This document shows, in pieces, positions 46,481-57,879 of a stretch of 64,000 nucleotides of DNA. The stretch spans positions 165,509 through 229,508 of the forward strand of contig CAJHNH020000699.1 in NCBI GenBank assembly GCA_905116865.2. The letters run 5' to 3'. A program made the translations under genes and the position numbers. The first letter of the stretch is position 1. Each line of letters starts with the position of its first letter. The notes beneath the pieces are model-generated. The model made no database searches and was not told the DNA's origin. It worked only from the letters and a program-made list of their open reading frames with translations. Source of the DNA: Candidula unifasciata (taxonomy: Eukaryota > Mollusca > Gastropoda > Stylommatophora > Geomitridae).

Positions 46481-46639
46481 ATTCCAAAAAGGACCTTGAA
46501 GTATTTCCAATGCAGTTAAAGTTACATAACCTTTACAGGACGTCACAAATTAGGTAAGTCGAGCATTTGTTGGCTATTTATTGTTCTACCAGACACTATA
46601 ACGTTCAGTAATATGGTATTGTTTGATGTCCTATTGTAT

Positions 46640-48210
46640 CGAAGCGTGTCAGACAGGCACAGCATGACGGAGTGGTGTGAACAGACAAGGTCAAGGGTAA
46701 AACCAGAGAAGGACAGAGTTTTGTAGCGCTCTTTGAATAACAGCATTGGGAAGGAAGACTTGCCCAACATATCCATGAAAGGTATTAATGCTGAAAGAAG
46801 AGATAAGCTGAAATACTTTGGCTTGACGTTTGGTCGCACTCTGGCTACAAATATCACGTCGAGCAGACTGTGATCAAATGCAAGAGTGGCTAAAGATGAT
46901 GGTGGCGACACATATGGAACAGAGATTATTGGTTTTATTGTTTAACCATTTGGTCCTTTTTTTTTGTAATCGATTATGACCTGTGAATATTAACCCTATC
47001 TAATTCACAATGTTTAAAGCTTGAATGGATTTAAAATAAAGGAATGAGAATCGTCTTGGGTTGTTCACGAGATACCACAATTAGAACAATGAGGTATATG
47101 CTTGGGTTGTTCACGAGATACCCCAGTTAGAACAATGAGGTATATGCTTGGGGTGACATTGGTCGCTGTCACTGGCGAAAGCCAAAAGTTATATGCGAGT
47201 TACCAATGGTGAAATTTCATCCGCTGCATAGTAATCTGAACGATTTAAGGGGAGACCAGTTTAGAAAAGGAAAGTCATTGATGGCACTAGCTGAAGATCT
47301 CATCGAGACGGCCGCCTCGGTCAAGCAAATACACGGTGGTGGGAGGGGGGGGGGGGGTATGGTTTGACACGAACACCCACAACAGCAGTTTCCATTAGGT
47401 CATCATCACATGAGAAGAGAACGTAGAAATTTGTGTAACGGCATGGCAGAACTAGAGGTACAACAACTGACAGATGAAAAGGCTGGGCTAGATGATACAG
47501 TAGTGTACACCGATGGTTCTTTTCTGTTCATCAGGGTATAAGATCTGGCTGGGGATTTTCAGCTAGAATGAAGGAAAAAATTGTTGCAGAACAAAATGGA
47601 GCTTTTTTATTATTATTATCTAAAACGTCAAGCATGAGGATGGAAGTGGAGGCAATCACTGCAGCTCTGAATTGGATAGCAGAAAACAAAGTTAGCAGAG
47701 GAATTATTGTTTCTGATTTTTAGTCGGCACTGCGGAAGGTTCAAAACGGACTAATGTGGCATGCGTGGATACCATGCATCAGTACGCCAACATTGCAGGA
47801 AATCACGTGGATATACTGTCCGGGACATACAGGAGTGTGAGGGAATGAAAGGGCGGATTTTCTGGCTCCAAAGGCAAAAGCTACGGGAAAACTCGTCTTG
47901 GACAAGGGAGATATTCTAAAGACCATATATGAACTACTGCTGACAGAAGACAGGGGATTAGATGAAATAGCGTTTGCAAAAATGTGTGAACGAGGAATTC
48001 AGTGTGGGTTCATCAAGGAGGGATGGATGAGAGGAAGAAAACGACGTGTTTATAATCAGTGTGCTACGGGAACAATTAGTATCCACACCTTAAGGCATTT
48101 GCTTCAGTGTCATTTATGGGTATGCCCGGTGTGCTATGGTGTCGATTCTTCAAAAGGAAACAGTAATCGGTATTATTTACTGAACAGTTCCAGGCTCGTT
48201 CCACTGTCGG
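46640..48210 (+). pseudogene. I-like LINE pol: RT end, RNase H, C-terminus
   Basis: The longest LINE remnant here, in many frames. It begins with RVKPEKDRVL and KLKYFGLTFGRTLATNITSS (about 46690-46865), from the reverse transcriptase thumb. Then come the linker RIVLGC and TTIRTMRYMLG (47046-47110) and RNase H pieces: TSSMRMEVEAI (about 47628-47660), ENKVSRGIIVS (47690-47720), and GHTGVRGNERADFL (about 47820-47860). Finally there is a long post-RNase H part, KGDILKTIYELLLTEDRGLD, and HLLQCHLWVCPVCYGVD at about 48093-48145. A 46-bp tandem duplication at 47055-47147 and a poly-G tract add frameshifts. It is convergent with the minus-strand LINE just upstream. Confidence 0.8.
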
Positions 48211-50117
48211 AGTGAACTGAAACTAGTCCGCTGTCAAATCGCCTAGTACTGAATGGAACCTAATATGTCGTAGCTAGTGAACTGTGCTCATAGTCCCTAT
48301 TGAAGAGAAGACAAAGGGGAATTAGTTAACCAGTCTCTTAGAAATTATTCACCACAAAGTGAAGCCAGCCATGAATATGTCTCCGACAAAGGCGGGAACA
48401 ATTATTGCAGAAGTGCAGATGGAGGACGGTTGGTCCACTTGAAGTATAATGATGTGTTACGGAGCAAACGTAAGTGGTTTGATAATGTTTAGCAGAGGTA
48501 TAGAGGTAAACAGATAATAAAGAGATAGTAAATCGATCGGATGTCTTCATTTTCTTCTTTCTGGGCTACGTGGTCTTGTCACGAAACGATCTCAGTGATT
48601 CCAGAAGTTAGTACTTGTAATAAGTTCTTCTGGTTATTGAGAGACAAGAGACTATGCCCTTAAACCAAATGTTACTTTAAACCGTATTGATTTAAACGTT
48701 TCCAGTCCTTAGTCCAGACAAAGCGACCCAACCTTGGGTAATATTACCTAAAACTTTACACTGTAGCTAGGAATTCTATTCTCATGCCAGTGTCAGAATG
48801 TTATCTCCTGACCAGACTGTAGAGACTGATCGGGGCCCTTTTGAACAGGTAAATTGAGTGGACGCTAGACATGGAGGCGACGAGAAGTTTAAAGTTTAAC
48901 ACGTCAGTGTAATTCTGGAGAGAAGAGGTGTTTGGCAATTAGGAATGTTTTATCTTGATCTTGGTCACGTAGGAAACACAATGGCTTCACTGACCGTCTT
49001 TCACACCGGCCAGTTAGATTCGGTGTAAACTAGATTGGGTCACTTAAGAATGTTTGCTCTAGGGATGTCAGTCCAGAATTGACTGACAGGCCACTTGTTA
49101 GCTAATTTGATCTGTTGGGTACTCCGGAGGCGTGGCTTAAGTCATCATCTTGAGGGTTGGGCAGAACTCAGGAAAGGGAGGAGTTTAATTTGGACAATAG
49201 ATTGATACTTATACTTCGAGCCTGTGGAATTCCCGTCATTAATCGCAGCCTGCCGGCAAACAAACAGGTCGACGTAAAGGTATATTTTACTGTCGTACTC
49301 TGGTTTGGCGATAGATGGAAAAGTTCCCAGGTAAGAGAAAATATTAATTTTAATCTTGTATACATAGGTTAGGGAGTTAAGCTTAGTCTATACTACCTTT
49401 TCCTAATTTGTCTGCACATTCTGCTTGAAATAGTTCTTTGTGAGAATTCAGTATCTCAGTTAGGGAACTGCTAAACTATTCCTATTTCTTGTATGTTTGT
49501 GTCACATGTTTTTCAGTGTATGTTTTCATGTGTATAAAATAAGATGTGAACAATGACATTTGCTATAATGAAATGTAATTATATTGTTTTCATGATGCCC
49601 AAATATGTGCAGGGATGCTGCTACGTTTTGTGTGCCCACCATGTGCTCACTTAAGGTGTTCACCTGAACAGGGGATTTATAACCCCATGGGAAGAATGAT
49701 GGGTTTACAGTATTTACTGTCACTGAAAGATAATATTCAGGACAGCATGCACATATAAAATGGTTGGAGTTTCAGCACATAACCTGCCCCACGTGTTGAT
49801 GTAAAAACAATGATTGGAAGTCTGAGTGAAGACGGACAACAGACTTAGAAAGTCAACTATCATGACATAGCATTTGAGGGAAGGCAGGATATGTGACGCC
49901 CATGTAAGACAAAAGACCTTCAGACTAGACTGGAGAGGATGTGGAATATGAGGAGGAGTGATGGGCTATATCTTATTATTATATGTTGTATTAATTGATA
50001 CATGTATTCTTAGTGTAAGTCAAGATACTACACGTATGTGTTTTGTTTCCATGATTACAGCGCCCATGTAACGATCAGTCCATGAAGTAGCCTACATTGT
50101 GTTAGACTCGGCCAGCT
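48211..50117. other. Spacer with no recognised feature
   Basis: Nearly 2 kb of sequence that matches no repeat elsewhere in the window. Only short frames, none with a domain. A region that could hide a small exon or lineage-specific non-coding sequence. Confidence 0.4.
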
Positions 50118-50200
50118 GGAGAACGAGGTGGAGAACGAGGTGGAGAACGAGGTGGAGAACGATGTGGAGAACGAGGTGGGGATGAAGTGGAGAATAAGCT
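50118..50200. repeat. 12-bp tandem repeat
   Basis: Six to seven copies of GAGAACGAGGTG with decay at both ends. The period is a multiple of three and the plus frame would give Glu-Asn-Glu-Val repeats, but there is no surrounding coding sequence. Confidence 0.92.
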
Positions 50201-50839
50201 GAAACAGGCAGGCAACAGGCAAGGAAGAGTTGGACAAGCTTGACAGTTCCTCACGGCTGTCAGAGGCTTATAAGTTGAGTTAACCCCTTTATGTTAACCT
50301 TTTATCATCATTATCATACCACTCTAAACCCCGAGCTGTTTGTCTCGCTGAAGCGTATCACTTTCATTAACCAGTCACTGTTTGTGTAAATCAACAAACT
50401 GGGAATTTCATTGTAGTAAATAAAGCTGTATGTCAAGTTTTAAACTACATAGTTTGTTAAATTCCAAATGTCTGTTCTTACATGTTTAATTAAACTGTTA
50501 GGATAGAATACCATTTGGTGGGGGCTCAAATAATATAATAATTCTTTAATTATTCATAACACCGGGAGAAGGTAGATGACGAAGGAATCACTTGCCCTGT
50601 CTTATAATTCATTTAGTATGTTAGACATCTAAAATTCCTTGCTTTCTCTTGTGGGTACCAAGTTCAGCTAATGTTAATATACTTAACGAGCCAATATGGC
50701 TGTTTTCTTGGATATCCAGGACTTTGTCGGAGAGCAACATAGCTCAGATTTTAGTTCGGTTTATCTAGTGGAGAGAATGTGTTGAAAGGAAGATCCCTAC
50801 TCAACATTATAAAACATTTTAACCACCCGTCACGTCACA
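50201..50839. other. Spacer with no recognised feature
   Basis: AT-rich; no gene, repeat copy or RNA seen. Confidence 0.4.
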
Positions 50840-51170
50840 GGTCTCGAGGAACGGTGAGGGCTGGGATTTTTTTCACGTGGACATCTAGTAATTTCCCTTA
50901 GTGTCTGAGTAGTGAGATCAGACGGCCGTGTGTATTGTTGAGCACGTAGAAAAAATCCCTTAGCAGTTGAAAATCGAAACAAAGTAACCTAATGACGCTG
51001 CAAAAATTTAGAGTTAAAAATCTACCAAAAGAATTTAATGACCCTCCCACAGAGGTCGTGCACTTCGCTGAGATTCTTCGGACTTAGGCTTGAGTCAGAA
51101 TTAGAACGGAGCACTTATTGGTTACTACCATTGTGCCATGATGTTGTTCCGTCGTCTAAACCTAAACCAT
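50840..51170 (+). mobile_element. SINE family D copy
   Basis: GGCTGGGATTTTTTTCACGT, GAGTAGTGAGATCAGACGGC, TTTAGAGTTAAAAATCTACC and AACGGAGCACTTATTGGTTA follow the order of the full copy at 59375-59760. The tRNA-like head is mostly missing. Confidence 0.82.
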
Positions 51171-51299
51171 TTTCTTCTACCACCACCACCACCACCACCA
51201 CAACCACCACTTCTAAAAGTATCAGCAACACACCAATACCCCCGTGCCGCTTCTTACTCCTCCTCCTTCTTTTTTTTTTTTTTTTAATCTTCTATTACA
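51171..51299. repeat. (ACC)n and poly-T low-complexity stretch
   Basis: About 30 bp of ACC triplets near 51178 and a T tract near 51268 lie between a family D and a family C copy. Confidence 0.85.
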
Positions 51300-51425
51300 A
51301 CATAGCCCCTTTCCCGTGTGGGTTCCGGGGTCACATTGTTGGAAAAACAAGAAGAGACCCACTGTCTCCCCAACAAGCATGTCGTTGGCGTCGACTAATT
51401 GGGAGTTTCCTTTATGTTGTTTAGC
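51300..51425 (+). mobile_element. Interspersed repeat family C, first 120 bp
   Basis: CCGTGTGGGTTCCGGGGTCA, AACAAGAAGAGACCCACTGT and CCCAACAAGCATGTCG. 3'-truncated, which is unusual for a retroposon and suggests later loss. Confidence 0.75.
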
Positions 51426-51689
51426 TTTTTCCTTCAATACCAAGACACACACCGTGCGTTTATTAACTTCTGTATACATGACGTTTAGTCACGTAGGTAT
51501 GCCATTTCATGTCAGTTCTCTTTATGCCTAGTGGCACATGAGGCTTTAAAGACAACTTTCTATGCTTTCCTGTCCTGTGCAATCTTTAGTGCAGTTTTCC
51601 ATATCAGAGATGCCGCACTCAGGTTACTTTCCATCGTTCATCTCCATGTTGTTGTTGTTGTTGTTTTTTTTTTTTTTTTTTTTTGTGCT

Positions 51690-52400
51690 TTTTAAAAATC
51701 TTTCCCTCTGGTATCCATTTGAGAACTAATTTGGCAGGTATACCAGGATTCATACTCGTAACGTGGCCTAGCCATTTCCATCTTCTCTCGGTTATCATAA
51801 TGTCTGGAGTTTCTTGGTTTTTGACTTGAAGTAGTTAAGTGTTTGATATTGTATCTGACCAGAAAATTTTGATCATTTTACGTAGACGTGTGTGGTAGAA
51901 GGTGGATAGCTTGTGTACATCCTTTTTTGGTCATTCTCCAGCATTCTGCTCGAAAAAAAAGAATTGGCAAAATGATGCTCTTGTTGAGTCGGAGTTTCGT
52001 TCCTCTGCAGTAACTCTTGGATTTCCAGATTTGCCTCATCCTTCCAAAAGCAGGTCTAGCTTTGTTCATGCGTGACTGTATGTCTTCCTCTGGCCCTACC
52101 ATTAGGGACACCACACTACCAAGATATGTGAAATGTTTTACATTTTCAAGTGTTTGGTTATTTATTTACTTGTTGTTGGTTTGGACTGTTTGTCATGATT
52201 TTTTCCCCTTGTATTTATTCTCAGTCCCACCATTGCTGCTGTGCTGTGAAGTCTGTTACTTTTCTCTTGTATACGTTCATGTTTATGTGATAGGAGTGCT
52301 ATACCATCTGCAAAATCAAGGTCCTCAAGCATGGTGAATGGAGTCCATCGTATGCCTCTCGATGTTATGTCTACTATGTTCTTTAGTATGACATCTGTAT
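51690..52400 (-). pseudogene. RTE-like LINE reverse transcriptase fragment
   Basis: The minus strand from about 52380 reads VDITSRGIRWTPFTMLED then LDFADGIALLSHKHERIQEK, the catalytic motif block. The usual FADD is FADG here, so the second aspartate is lost. It continues with TAAMVGLRINT and, after a frameshift, GPEEDIQSRMNKARPAFGRM, TKLRLNKSIILPILFF and ECWRMTK. The C-terminal piece RRWKWLGHVTSMNPGIPAKL lies at 51700-51790. A (T)n/GTT stretch truncates the end. Order and spacing match RTE-clade pol proteins common in molluscs and flatworms. Confidence 0.85.
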
Positions 52401-52620
52401 AAATGACGTTTATTCACATCTCTATACATGACGTTTATTCACGTCTGTATAAATGACGCATTTTAAAGTCTGTATATGTGACGTTTATCCATGCCTCTAT
52501 ACATGACGTTTATTCACGTGTGTATACATGCCGTTTTTTTTCAGGTCTGCATACATGACGTTTGTTCACGTCTGTATGAATGACGTAATTTCAAGTCTGT
52601 ATAATGACATACGTGTCTAA
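52390..52620. repeat. Tandem array carrying TGACGT in each unit
   Basis: Seven to eight copies of a roughly 30-bp unit, GTCTGTATACATGACGTTTATTCAC with variants. A single extra copy lies at about 51468-51493. Most units keep the hexamer TGACGT. Confidence 0.88.
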
Positions 52621-52967
52621 ATCTTTTGTAAAGCAACCAATTTGTTACAATAGTCGATTCTGCCTCAAGCGTTGTTGCAACGCATTTTCTTTAACGAGGT
52701 TACAGTTTTAGGTTTGTTGGGTTCACACATTTATTAACTGGGGTAAACATGATGGGATCAAAAGAGTTATTCATAATTTCCTTCTTTCTTTTTATTCTTT
52801 CCTTTTATTGTCTTACGTTGACGTAAATTACTCAAACTCTTTTTTTAGCCGCCTCCTTGCTTCATCAGCATCATCATCTTAATTGTCATCATCTTTTTTG
52901 TTTTCTCCTCCTCCTCCACCTCTCTTTTCCTGTTCCTCCTGACCCAGCTCCTCCTTCTCCCTTCGTC
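52621..52967. other. Spacer with no recognised feature
   Basis: Pyrimidine-rich towards its end; no gene seen. Confidence 0.4.
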
Positions 52968-53032
52968 TTCTTCTTCTTCTTCTTCTTCTTCTTCTTCTTC
53001 TTCTTCTTCTTCTTCTTCTTCTTCTTCTTTTT
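52968..53032. repeat. (TTC)n microsatellite
   Basis: About 20 TTC units, the same motif as the (AAG)n tract at 31.9 kb on the other strand. Confidence 0.97.
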
Positions 53033-54149
53033 CTTCGTTGCCTATTTTAAAGCCCATTGCGTCACGACACGTCCAGGCCTAACCGCTTCATGTACATTTT
53101 TATCTTTGTTACGGTTGTGTTGCTGGAAATGTTACTTTCACAGAACTGCCTGTTTTTTGCTTTCATTTCTACTTTTGTTGGCCTGTGAGCGGATGGGCGG
53201 AGTTACTTGCCCAGAAACCAAACTCTGATTAAAAAAAATTGATGGAAAGCGCCTACGTGAGATTCTGTGAGGATATTTCTGAATAACAAATGGCGCTTAC
53301 TTTTGTCCCTTTAGTGTAGTGTCACTGGGTACAGAAACACACTAATGCAACAACAACATTTGATGAAAGTCATGGCGCCAAGATAAAATAACAATTTCTT
53401 ACAAATTTCAAAATTATCAACACGAATATGGCAATGGAAAAGCGAAATTTTCGACAGTTTCTGAAAAACGAAATAGTTATATATAGTAGAGTATTATGTT
53501 ATACTGACACTTGTATGTCATTACCCCTTCCTCCCTGATATTTAAAGACATACGGCTGCCAAAAAATGGGAAAAATGAGACACATGTTCTCCTCAATTAC
53601 CTTGTAGTTGTCAGCTCCCACATTCCAGAGAAATTTAATTGCTACTAGATGAAATACAGCCCAAGCTTTTTTATTTCTCGTATTATTTTAACCGACTGCA
53701 AAACGTCTTGATTCTGAGTAGCTTGTGAATCTGTAGACCCACAAAAATTCCCTTTTTAATTTGTGATACGCTGAGTCGAGGACTTTGTCAGCCAAGTACT
53801 CGAACACTGATCCAGTCTGCTCAACGGCTTTTACTTAGTCTTTTACTAAACTAAGTTTGATGGCCTACAGCTATTTTGTTTCGTTTCTGCTTCTGCTTCT
53901 GCCAGTGCTGGGAGTTGCTCATTCTTATCTCCAACCTTTAGAGATAAGGATATCTTTCCTCTCACGTAGTGCAAAGTCTTTGCTCGGCTGTACCATTCGC
54001 ACAAACAAACAAAAAGTAATCCGTGTATCCCAACTGCAGTCATGTCCAGAGAGCTACCACCTACAAGTCCCACTAGACATGTCAGCGATTCTTGCTGTGC
54101 TGAATACAGGGCAACGGCTGGTTTCAGTTGTCATAGTTCTTTCATGTAG
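53033..54149. other. Spacer with no recognised feature
   Basis: Short frames on both strands near 53846-54174 without domain similarity. No repeat copy recognised. Confidence 0.4.
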
Positions 54150-54580
54150 ACAGCGTGTCCGACTAGAAGACTAGAACAGGTGGATATGGGTTTACAATAT
54201 GCAAAAGCACTGCCTTAAAACTCAATTTCAAGGAGTTTATGAATAGTAACCATTTTTTTAAAATCGTTTGATTTTAAAAGCATTAATCATACCATTTACA
54301 TCGGAGCAGGGGCATAGAAATAAAAGCAGATCAAAACACGCATGAATAGAGGGAGCTGAAGAGCAAGGTTAACAAGATGGGAAGGGCATGGCGAGAGCTG
54401 CATGAGACGGCGAAGGGTAGAACGACTTGGCGTGAGTTGGTTGAGGGCCTATGATCCATTGGAGGTTAGAAAGGCAGACAAAGAAGAGAAGGAGGCATCG
54501 GAGCAGAATACAAGGTCATTTTCTTTTCTGAAGTAATCCGCAAACTGGCCATGACAGGTGAGGGAAAAAGAAGTTACTCT
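54150..54580 (+). repeat. Interspersed repeat family H, interrupted copy 1
   Basis: Matches 60895-61350 on both sides of an insertion. Shared blocks are GTGTCCGACTAGAAGACTAG, GCAAAAGCACTGCCTTAAAA and GCAGAATACAAGGTCATTTT. Interrupted at 54310-54495 by a LINE fragment. Confidence 0.75.
54310..54495 (+). mobile_element. 186-bp LINE 3'-end insertion with 11-bp TSD
   Basis: Flanked by CATCGGAGCAG at 54299-54309 and 54496-54506. The plus strand reads ETAKGRTTWRELVEGL, then a stop and SIGG, the terminal motif of a non-LTR reverse transcriptase, and then a short purine-rich tail. A 5'-truncated LINE insertion. Confidence 0.75.
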
Positions 54581-54829
54581 GAAATTTTCCTTCGTGATAT
54601 TCCGTTTAGTCTTTATCCGAATAATCTGTTGTAGCCTTGGACAGCTTTTGGTAGTGAACAAAATCGTTTTTTTTTTCTGCATGGGTGAGAATTTGTGACG
54701 CAGATGATGCACGAGGAAAGATGAGTGGGTCTTCGAATTTTAGTAAAGATGTGATGTTTAATGTCAGTGCAATGATCTTGTTGTCCAATGTAGTCCTACC
54801 AGCGGAACGATCTCCCTATTGTAGTTCGG

Positions 54830-55010
54830 CTGCATGTGGTGCAAACCCTAATTTGTAGACAAATCTTTCACATCGGACAGCTTTACTTCCTGTGAAATAT
54901 TCAGTATCCATATTTGTATGGGTCGGATGCAAAGGACTTAACATAACATAACCCTTGATCTGTCAGGGTCGTGGAGGTGTATCAATGGAAACACCCCTTT
55001 CCCTGTTTTT
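54830..55010 (-). repeat. Interspersed repeat family J, inverted copy
   Basis: Reverse complement of 56670-56850: GTTCGGCTGCATGTGGTGCA, ATCCATATTTGTATGGGTCG and CTTGATCTGTCAGGGTCGTG. No coding sense; SINE-sized. Confidence 0.8.
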
Positions 55011-55899
55011 AAAAATCCCCTCGCCTCTTTCCACTGGTTGATCACAAGAATTCATTTTCAGGAGTCTCGTCTGGATAACACTGCGTCGATGATTACTCTC
55101 CGCTCCAGTATGCCATGCTTATTTTCTTTATTTCTGCCAGCATCTTCATTGTGTCGCTAGGCGGATGAACAGAGAAGTAGTCTATAAATGCATCTGCATA
55201 AACAGAAGATTTCATTATGTAACCACAGAAGCGAAAAGAAAATCTCTCAGAAAGACCAAACACACATACAAGCACACATACACACATAAATACATTACAA
55301 TCGGATTGTGGGGGGGCGGGGGGGGGGGGGGGGATATATGAAGGTCAGGTAATATTGGTACCTCGGCTATTTTAATTTAAGGAATGCGCTGCGAAAGAAG
55401 CAGGTACGCCGCCAAAAATAAGGACATTTTGGGGTGGGGGTGGGGAAACTCAAGCAACCCCAGCCTTTTAAAGTTTAGTTTTTGTAATATGGCAGGGCTC
55501 AAGGGACTCAAGCCTTGTTGAAGTGCGCATTAATTATAATTATGTTTAGTATCTGTTGATTGCTAAATGAGTGTAATAATATATTTGAAATAATATGAAA
55601 TCTGAACATTTTTAGAAACAAAAGAAAGAGAGAGAGAACGATTATTCATGGCTGAAGGGGCTTTCTTCCAAATTTTCAAGTAAAAGGAGCTCAGACTTCA
55701 ACCAAAGAATTATTGAGGGTGGGATGGGGGTGGGGGTGGACTCAAATTTCCTAAGCTCCCAGGTTCTTGTACCTAAGGGAAGAAGATATAAATATATATA
55801 TTGGTGGGTGGGATAGAAGTGGGAGTTGGTGGTAACTGATTACAAAACATAATTACATGTCATTAGGCAGCATCGATAAGCCACAAGGGTAAACTTCAT
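55011..55899. other. Spacer with poly-G tracts
   Basis: Holds a guanine-rich stretch at about 55309-55334 and several GTGGGGG-rich stretches at 55430-55450 and 55715-55740. No gene seen. Confidence 0.45.
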
Positions 55900-56275
55900 A
55901 TTACTTTATACGCAAGAAGACCACTTTGTTTCGCGCATTGATCTCATGGCCGGTTCCGAATCAGAACTCCAAGAACTTACTGCAAAATTAGAGACAGTCT
56001 GGGGTAAATATGGCATGGAAATTAATGCCGAGAAAAACAAGATTCTTTTAAAAAGCCACAGTAGGAAAGCGCCTACTAGCACCTATATTTAAAAAAGGGG
56101 GGAGGGAGGATTAGAAGAAGATGAATCCTTAAAATATCTCGTATGTAATGAAGGCAGTAGCACTAAAGAGATCAAGACAGGACTTGATATGGCAACAGTC
56201 GCGATGTCTCAGGTAATTACAATCTGGCGGGGCAAAATCAGCATTGTAGTAAAGGTCAATATTTACAAATCACGG
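55900..56275 (+). pseudogene. RTE-like LINE reverse transcriptase fragment
   Basis: The plus strand reads RIDLMAGSESELQELTAKLE and VWGKYGMEINAEKNKILLKS. After a stop and a poly-G patch, EEDESLKYLVCNEGSSTKEI, KTGLDMATVAMSQ and KISIVVKVNIYKS follow. This is the segment just after the catalytic aspartates (the FADD is degenerate, VSRIDL) through to the thumb. It differs from the RTE-like copy at 51690-52400 in most positions, so it is a separate lineage. The 3' part is replaced by family D SINE sequence. Confidence 0.8.
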
Positions 56276-56339
56276 GAAAGGGACAGGTCTACGTTTGCTT
56301 GTTTGTTTGTTTGTTTATTCAAAGAATTAAAACTTCATC

Positions 56340-56600
56340 GCACACTGGTGTAACCCATAAATACTTCGTTCTACTTCAAACTCAATCCTGAGTCTCGAGA
56401 ATCTCAGTGCAGTGCTCGAACTCCATTGCACCGGCGAGGATCCTAAACTATTTTGGGTATATTTTTAACTCACAATTTTGTCCAGGTAGCGCTCTTAGGC
56501 TGCTCTTTTTTATTTCTAACTGCCAAGGGATTTTTTACGTGCGCAACACTACATACGTGAGTCCGGTCCTACTACCAAGAGACCAGAAAAAATTACTAGA
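56340..56600 (-). mobile_element. SINE family D, inverted
   Basis: TTGCACCGGCGAGGATCCTA, TTTTGGGTATATTTTTAACT and GGATTTTTTACGTGCGCAAC. The same section of the family as at 40850-41110. Confidence 0.82.
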
Positions 56601-56669
56601 AATCCACGTTAAAAATCATACACTTGTTTAACAAACGGAAGACAGAAAGATGTCGGGTTTTGTGTCTTA

Positions 56670-56850
56670 GTGCTTCCATTGATACACCTCCACGACCCTG
56701 ACAGATCAAGGGTTATTTTTTTGTTAAGCATCCGACCCATACAAATATGGATACCGAATATTTCACTGGAAGTAAAGTCGTCCGGTGTGAAAGATGGGTC
56801 TATAAATTTAGGGTTTGCGCCAAATGCAGCCGAACTCCAATATTCGTCTA
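56670..56850 (+). repeat. Interspersed repeat family J copy
   Basis: GATACACCTCCACGACCCTG, CATCCGACCCATACAAATAT and AAATGCAGCCGAACTCCAAT; inverted relative to 54830-55010. Confidence 0.8.
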
Positions 56851-57419
56851 CGCCAATATCAGTGTTCTAAAATTCATCCTTTTTGTTCCCGTTGAAACTT
56901 ATGTTTGATGTTCTCCTGAAAAGTCAACGTTTGTGCCCGGCGAGGAAAATAATAGAGCATATCTCACAACACTATATCTGTTCGAGCTTCGTCAAGATCA
57001 GAAATCTAAAGCAAAACGAAATATTTCATCAGACGATTGAAAAAGAAGTGTAGAATTTTAGAAATGGCTGTCAAGTTGGGCAAACAATGCGGGCTTTCAT
57101 CGAGGAATTGCTCTCAAACATAGCTAAAATAAATAGGCATTCCAATTCATTTGATGACGATGTGTCTGGACACTCAGACAATCTTTAGATGCAGAAAAAA
57201 GAAACAACACTAGAAAACCACTTTAAAAAAAAAGTGCTGGTGTATCATCGAAAAACCCCGATGAATCAAGAGGACATCAGTCACCAGAAGTGACATTACT
57301 TGATGTCATAATGGGAGATATCTCCTCTTTCAAACAAAAGCTACTCTAAATTTGTTTCAGACTAAACCTCTATTTGATATTGTATTTGAGTATTTACATA
57401 TGCCTACAGTACATTTCTT
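56851..57419. other. Spacer with no recognised feature
   Basis: AT-rich; no domain or repeat copy recognised. Confidence 0.4.
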
Positions 57420-57535
57420 GCTCTATGCTGACCACATTACCCACCTAGTGCCGACTGGTCTGTTAAAATATGGATGCTCTTCCCAAGTACCAGATTCACC
57501 TCAAGGCTGGAAAGGGGAAATTTTACAGTAGATTT
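57420..57535 (+). mobile_element. SINE family B, 3' part
   Basis: TGCTGACCACATTACCCACC, GTGCCGACTGGTCTGTTAAA and a CTCAAGGCTGGAAAGGGG tail. Diverged and 5'-truncated. Confidence 0.65.
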
Positions 57536-57639
57536 GCGTCATCAGGACTAGTAAATATCTGTCACAGAGATTGTTGTTTGTTTTAGTATCCAGAAGCCAT
57601 GAGTTGTTAACCCTTAGGCTCGGTATTATGGATATCGCA

Positions 57640-57795
57640 ACCTTTCGGCCTTGATTCCATTGTAAATACCGTAAATCTGCGAGAAAATGTGGCTTTCCTG
57701 CTTACCCCCGAGATTGAACCCGGACCACAAGGAGTACGTCACCCGGTCTCCGCGAAATCCGGTTTAGCCAATTCTGCCAGAGAGTCGGGCCTGTC
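57640..57795 (-). mobile_element. tRNA-like SINE head, inverted
   Basis: On the minus strand, GCAGAATTGGCTAAACCGGA could be box A and GTCCGGGTTCAATCTCGG is a good box B, spaced as in a tRNA-derived SINE. No second copy of this head in the window. Confidence 0.5.
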
Positions 57796-57879
57796 ACAGA
57801 GATAAAGCAGTAATAAGCAGTGGTTAATATGTAAACAGTTTAAAAATAAAATTGATTAAAAACAACAACAACAACAACA

